A stretch of 64,000 nt of DNA, from assembly GCF_042242105.1 (NCBI RefSeq), contig NC_092032.1, forward strand, positions 7,545,415 to 7,609,414, given 5' to 3'. The stretch is from Pempheris klunzingeri. Its lineage: Eukaryota; Chordata; Actinopteri; Acropomatiformes; Pempheridae. The notes beneath the pieces are model-generated. The model had not been told where the DNA came from, did not search any database, and was given only the letters and a program-made list of their open reading frames with translations. Shown piece after piece: positions 61,101-64,000 of the stretch. The position numbers and the translations under genes are program-made. How positions within the stretch are numbered: position 1 is the first letter of the stretch; each line of letters opens with the position of its first letter.

Positions 61101-62140
61101 ATCAAGCTGTGTTAGTGCCATCAAGTGTAGCTCAGCAGTTATTACCGCATGTTAAGCTGAAGCCATGTCTGGAAAACATGGGTACATTTTGCATTGAACA
61201 GAGCAGTGTGCTGCGGTGGCCTGTGATTAATGGCTCCACCACGCGGCAGAGAGCTGCACTAGGCTCCCTGTAGAGATAGCAGATAAGGGCAGACCTCTCA
61301 CTCTAACACTGACTTCGTGTACTTCTTCTGCTGTCCAAATACCATGATTTTTTCAATTGATTTGTTCTTTTTTTTTGCACTTGTTCAATTAAACAAACCC
61401 AAACTTTCTATTGCTGCAGCTTCTTTTTCTGAGCACATGTTACTTGACTGTGAGTTAGTTATATAACTTTTAGTTAATTATTCAGTAATTAACATAACAA
61501 TACATTAAAGAAATTGTTTTTCAGTTTAAAACATAAGAAAAAAACATGAATGTTCCTCAATCATACGTAGGCTACATTTGTTTGTTTTTTCAAACAATTG
61601 CCACACTGATCTATGTGAATCAAACATTTTTTTCCTTCTAAACCTTTTCCCTGCCAATCCTTACTTTTGAACAGACCATATATGTGTATTGGATACAGCT
61701 CATTGCACGCTACATTGCAATAAGGTTTCTGTACAGTGTGACCCCACAACCCGGTGGGGTCATGAGAGATGAATGTAAAGAATCTAGATCTAATGATTTA
61801 GAATGGGTTTATATTACCAATCCAATAATGGACAATAATATAATGATATGTGTTGGGGCCAAAATTTGGACCAGTTTTTGAGATGGTGCAGAGCTGCCAG
61901 TTTCTGAGAACCCTTTCAGCAGATGTGTTTTGGTGATTTTAGTTGCCCCAATGGATTATATTACAGCCATAGAAGCCTGTTCGCAGCTGCTGGCTGAGGC
62001 GATCCACTGAACCAATTCCAAAACTCTTTTTATGCCACCTTCTAGTCATTTTCGAACCAAAAATATACAATCCTTTTAATTTATATTCAAATCAACAATC
62101 GCATAAATTAAAACGATCAATGCAGGCCTATTGGAAACGG
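58116..62140. other. Intergenic stretch without recognised genes
   Basis: About 4 kb, mostly AT-rich, with only short unsupported open frames on both strands. I recognise no RNA gene, transposon ends or tandem array. It is a candidate for distal regulation of cebp1 or of the right-edge gene, but nothing in the sequence shows that directly. Confidence 0.5.
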
Positions 62141-62199
62141 GCAATAAATAGAGGATATAATAAAATAGGAAGAAGTTTTTGTTGAGTGATGTATCACGT

Positions 62200-62760
62200 C
62201 TTCATACACGATCTTTGTCAGCAGTGAGACGAGGGGACGTCGCTTTGACGAAGTTAGCCGAGTGTTCCCGAAGTGTGCCGCCGGCGGCCGAGCAGCTCGC
62301 CCCTATAAACAGGCTTCTCCTCATGCAGCTCTCCAGCCGCTCTTTGTCCGCCAGCGGCTGCCTGACGACGCGTTTCCCCTTTAAGATGATGTCGGACACA
62401 CACACGCGTTATTTCATTATTTTGTGTAATGTCGGCAGGCAGAAACTTGGACTAAACAATAAAAGCCAGCGACGGTAGAGGAGGAGTGGAGCATCCCCGG
62501 CGGACATCACCTCAGCGGGGCTAGCTGCGCCCGGGAGGACTAACAGCAGCCCGGTGTCCTTGCGCGTGTCAAAGGCAGAGGAGGGTGTTTATTACCCGGG
62601 ACAGACATGTCTTTTCATCCAACACAGTGGCACCGAGGCGCAGAGGAGGTACGCTGACTGCGGTGAAACTCTCCCCTCTCACCACGCAATGTTTTGGATG
62701 TTCGGCGGAGGGATTTTAGCTAAGATTTAACTACGTTTTAAAGAGGTGAGTAACAGGATA
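62200..62760 (+). promoter_or_regulatory. CpG-rich promoter and 5' exon of an unidentified gene at the right edge
   Basis: GC content and CpG frequency rise sharply from about 62220. A TATAAA at 62304-62309 and a second AATAAAA box near 62458 precede CpG-rich leader sequence. A donor (GAGGAG|GTACGC at about 62648) follows an ATG at 62607 that opens a frame beginning MSFHPTQWHRGAEE. That frame does not continue into the edge exon, so the segment is more likely leader than coding. Confidence 0.5.
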
Positions 62761-62779
62761 CATTAGTGTTGGATAGCAG

Positions 62780-62780
<1 letters not shown>

Positions 62781-62815
<35 letters not shown>

Positions 62816-62820
62816 GTGTG
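62781..62820. repeat. TG microsatellite
   Basis: Twenty TG units with a single C substitution, in the first intron of the unidentified right-edge gene. Confidence 0.95.
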
Positions 62821-63858
62821 GCCGGGGCAGGTGTGAGTGTTGTCAGCCTGGCCCAGCTGCCCCCCCCTACATTATCATTTTATCCCCCTCACACTGCCCC
62901 TCTCTTTCCCTTCAGTGTGTTGGCACTTCCACAGAGGCCGGACAGCCCCCGTGTGTTACATTCCCTCCACGTCCCTTTCTCCCCCTCGTGTAAAAGCTCT
63001 TATGTAACCCTGTGGGATTCCGTTTTTTTTTTTTCTTCTGCAAGACTTCCTGGCCCCGTGCAAGGAAAACACAGCAACACTGGCTGCTAGAGGAGCACCA
63101 TGTGCACCGACAGAGGAGGCTGCAGAGGAGAGCACAGGCTGTTCACATTCCTGCCCTCAGCTGGGAGCACAGAGAGGGAGGCAAGGGCTGCCTGTCCGCT
63201 GAAAAGACCCATCATTTAGCTGTTGTCAAGGCTACTGACAGCTTCCACTCTGTGAATCATATGTGACAACAAAAATCCTCACCGAGTCTCTCCTCTCGGG
63301 GTGGATCTGGCACCCAGCGTGTAACAACTTGGGTGCTTCTGCCATGACAAAGCCTGTAAAGCTTAGTGTTCGGCCTGTAACCTGTAGCTAGTGTTTAATA
63401 AACAGTTCATCATCAGGCCCACAACCAGCAAAAAACCTTCTTTATCGATTTAATTGTTAGGTCAATAAAAAAAAGCCCAAGGTGATGCCATTAAACTGCC
63501 TGATTGGTCCAAAACTGATAGATGTTCAGTTTGATCTCCCATAATGCAAAAGAAAAGTGAATCGTCACATTTGAGAGGCTGAAAAAAGGAAGTGTTTGAT
63601 ATTTTTGCTTGAAAAATTTCTCTTGTCAGAGTTAGGTCACACCTTCTGGTGGATCCATGCTTTAGTGTACCAGTATAACCAGTATAACCAGTAACCAGTA
63701 ATAGTGAACCAGCAAGCACAGAACCAGGACCCTGAGACTCAAGCAGCTAAATGGAATTCAGCCATCATTCATTTGATTGTTCACACCTTTGTTTTCCTAC
63801 TGTGAAAACTCATGAATCATTTAAACTATCAAATAACGCTGTGTAATTCTTCCACAGA

Positions 63859-64000
63859 GCTCTCCCACGTCTCTCCCCCTCTGCCTGGGGGACAACCATC
63901 ACGACAACTCCCCCCCATAACCCTCCTCCCACCCCACTTCCACCTTTAACGTCCCAAATGATGACATCCCCGGACTCTCCCCCATTGGTCTCCCCCTCCC
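63859..64000 (+). CDS. Possible start of the right-edge gene, truncated by the window
   Basis: After a pyrimidine tract and CCACAG acceptor at about 63858, one frame is open to the end of the window and is Pro/Ser/Thr-rich. It contains tandem ATG codons at about 63959-63964 starting MMTSPDSPPLVSPS. This would fit a leader intron followed by a coding exon with a disordered N-terminus. I do not recognise the protein, and 140 bases are too few to decide. Confidence 0.25.

Noticed and set aside
62782-63090. Open frame through the TG repeat near the right edge
   Set aside because: It starts inside a microsatellite (poly Cys-Val) and shows no conserved segment.
1-64000. CRISPR arrays, operons, tRNA or rRNA genes, retroviral or virus-like elements
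   Set aside because: None was seen. The intron-exon structure shows a vertebrate nuclear genome, and no reverse transcriptase, integrase, capsid or envelope coding stretch or LTR pair was recognised.

Overview
The window is a gene-dense piece of a ray-finned fish nuclear genome, most likely a percomorph teleost. The evidence is GT-AG introns of 80 bp to 4.5 kb, fish-like protein sequences, and several dispersed repeats that resemble common teleost elements. I rebuilt genes by joining conserved exon translations through splice sites with consistent phase. Most of the identified genes have human counterparts that, from memory, lie on 14q11.2-q12, so this looks like a compacted block of that segment.

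Layout: psme1 (+, 5' end beyond the left edge, 544-4454) converges on fitm1l (-, 4801-6502). It is followed by dcaf11 (-, 9099-17705), an unnamed small THAP-like gene (+, 19671-21054), thtpa (-, 22565-23624), the zinc-finger homeobox gene zfhx2 (+, 25451-35153) and pabpn1 (+, 38570-48589, long 3' UTR to about 50.5 kb). Next come ngdn (-, 50909-54293), converging on pabpn1, and a C/EBP-family bZIP gene (cebp1/CEBPE-like, +, 54687-56513), divergent from ngdn. The 5' end of a further gene that I could not identify lies at the right edge (about 62.2-64.0 kb).

The genes are mostly unrelated housekeeping and regulatory functions: proteasome activation, lipid-droplet biology, a CUL4-DDB1 ubiquitin ligase receptor, thiamine triphosphate hydrolysis, nuclear poly(A) binding and ribosome-biogenesis/translation control. 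There are also two transcription factors. Three head-to-head pairs (dcaf11/THAP-like, thtpa/zfhx2, ngdn/cebp1) probably share promoter regions.

The observations most worth following are these. The fitm1l protein appears to lack both histidines thought to be catalytic in the FIT family. The first homeodomain of zfhx2 lacks the invariant Asn51. The terminal intron and A-rich 3' UTR of pabpn1 look like the known PABPN1 autoregulatory arrangement. A small THAP-like gene has altered zinc-ligand spacing. A perfect 19-bp hairpin lies at 18.5 kb, and two interleaved inverted-repeat pairs lie in a zfhx2 intron. No retroviral or virus-like element was recognised.
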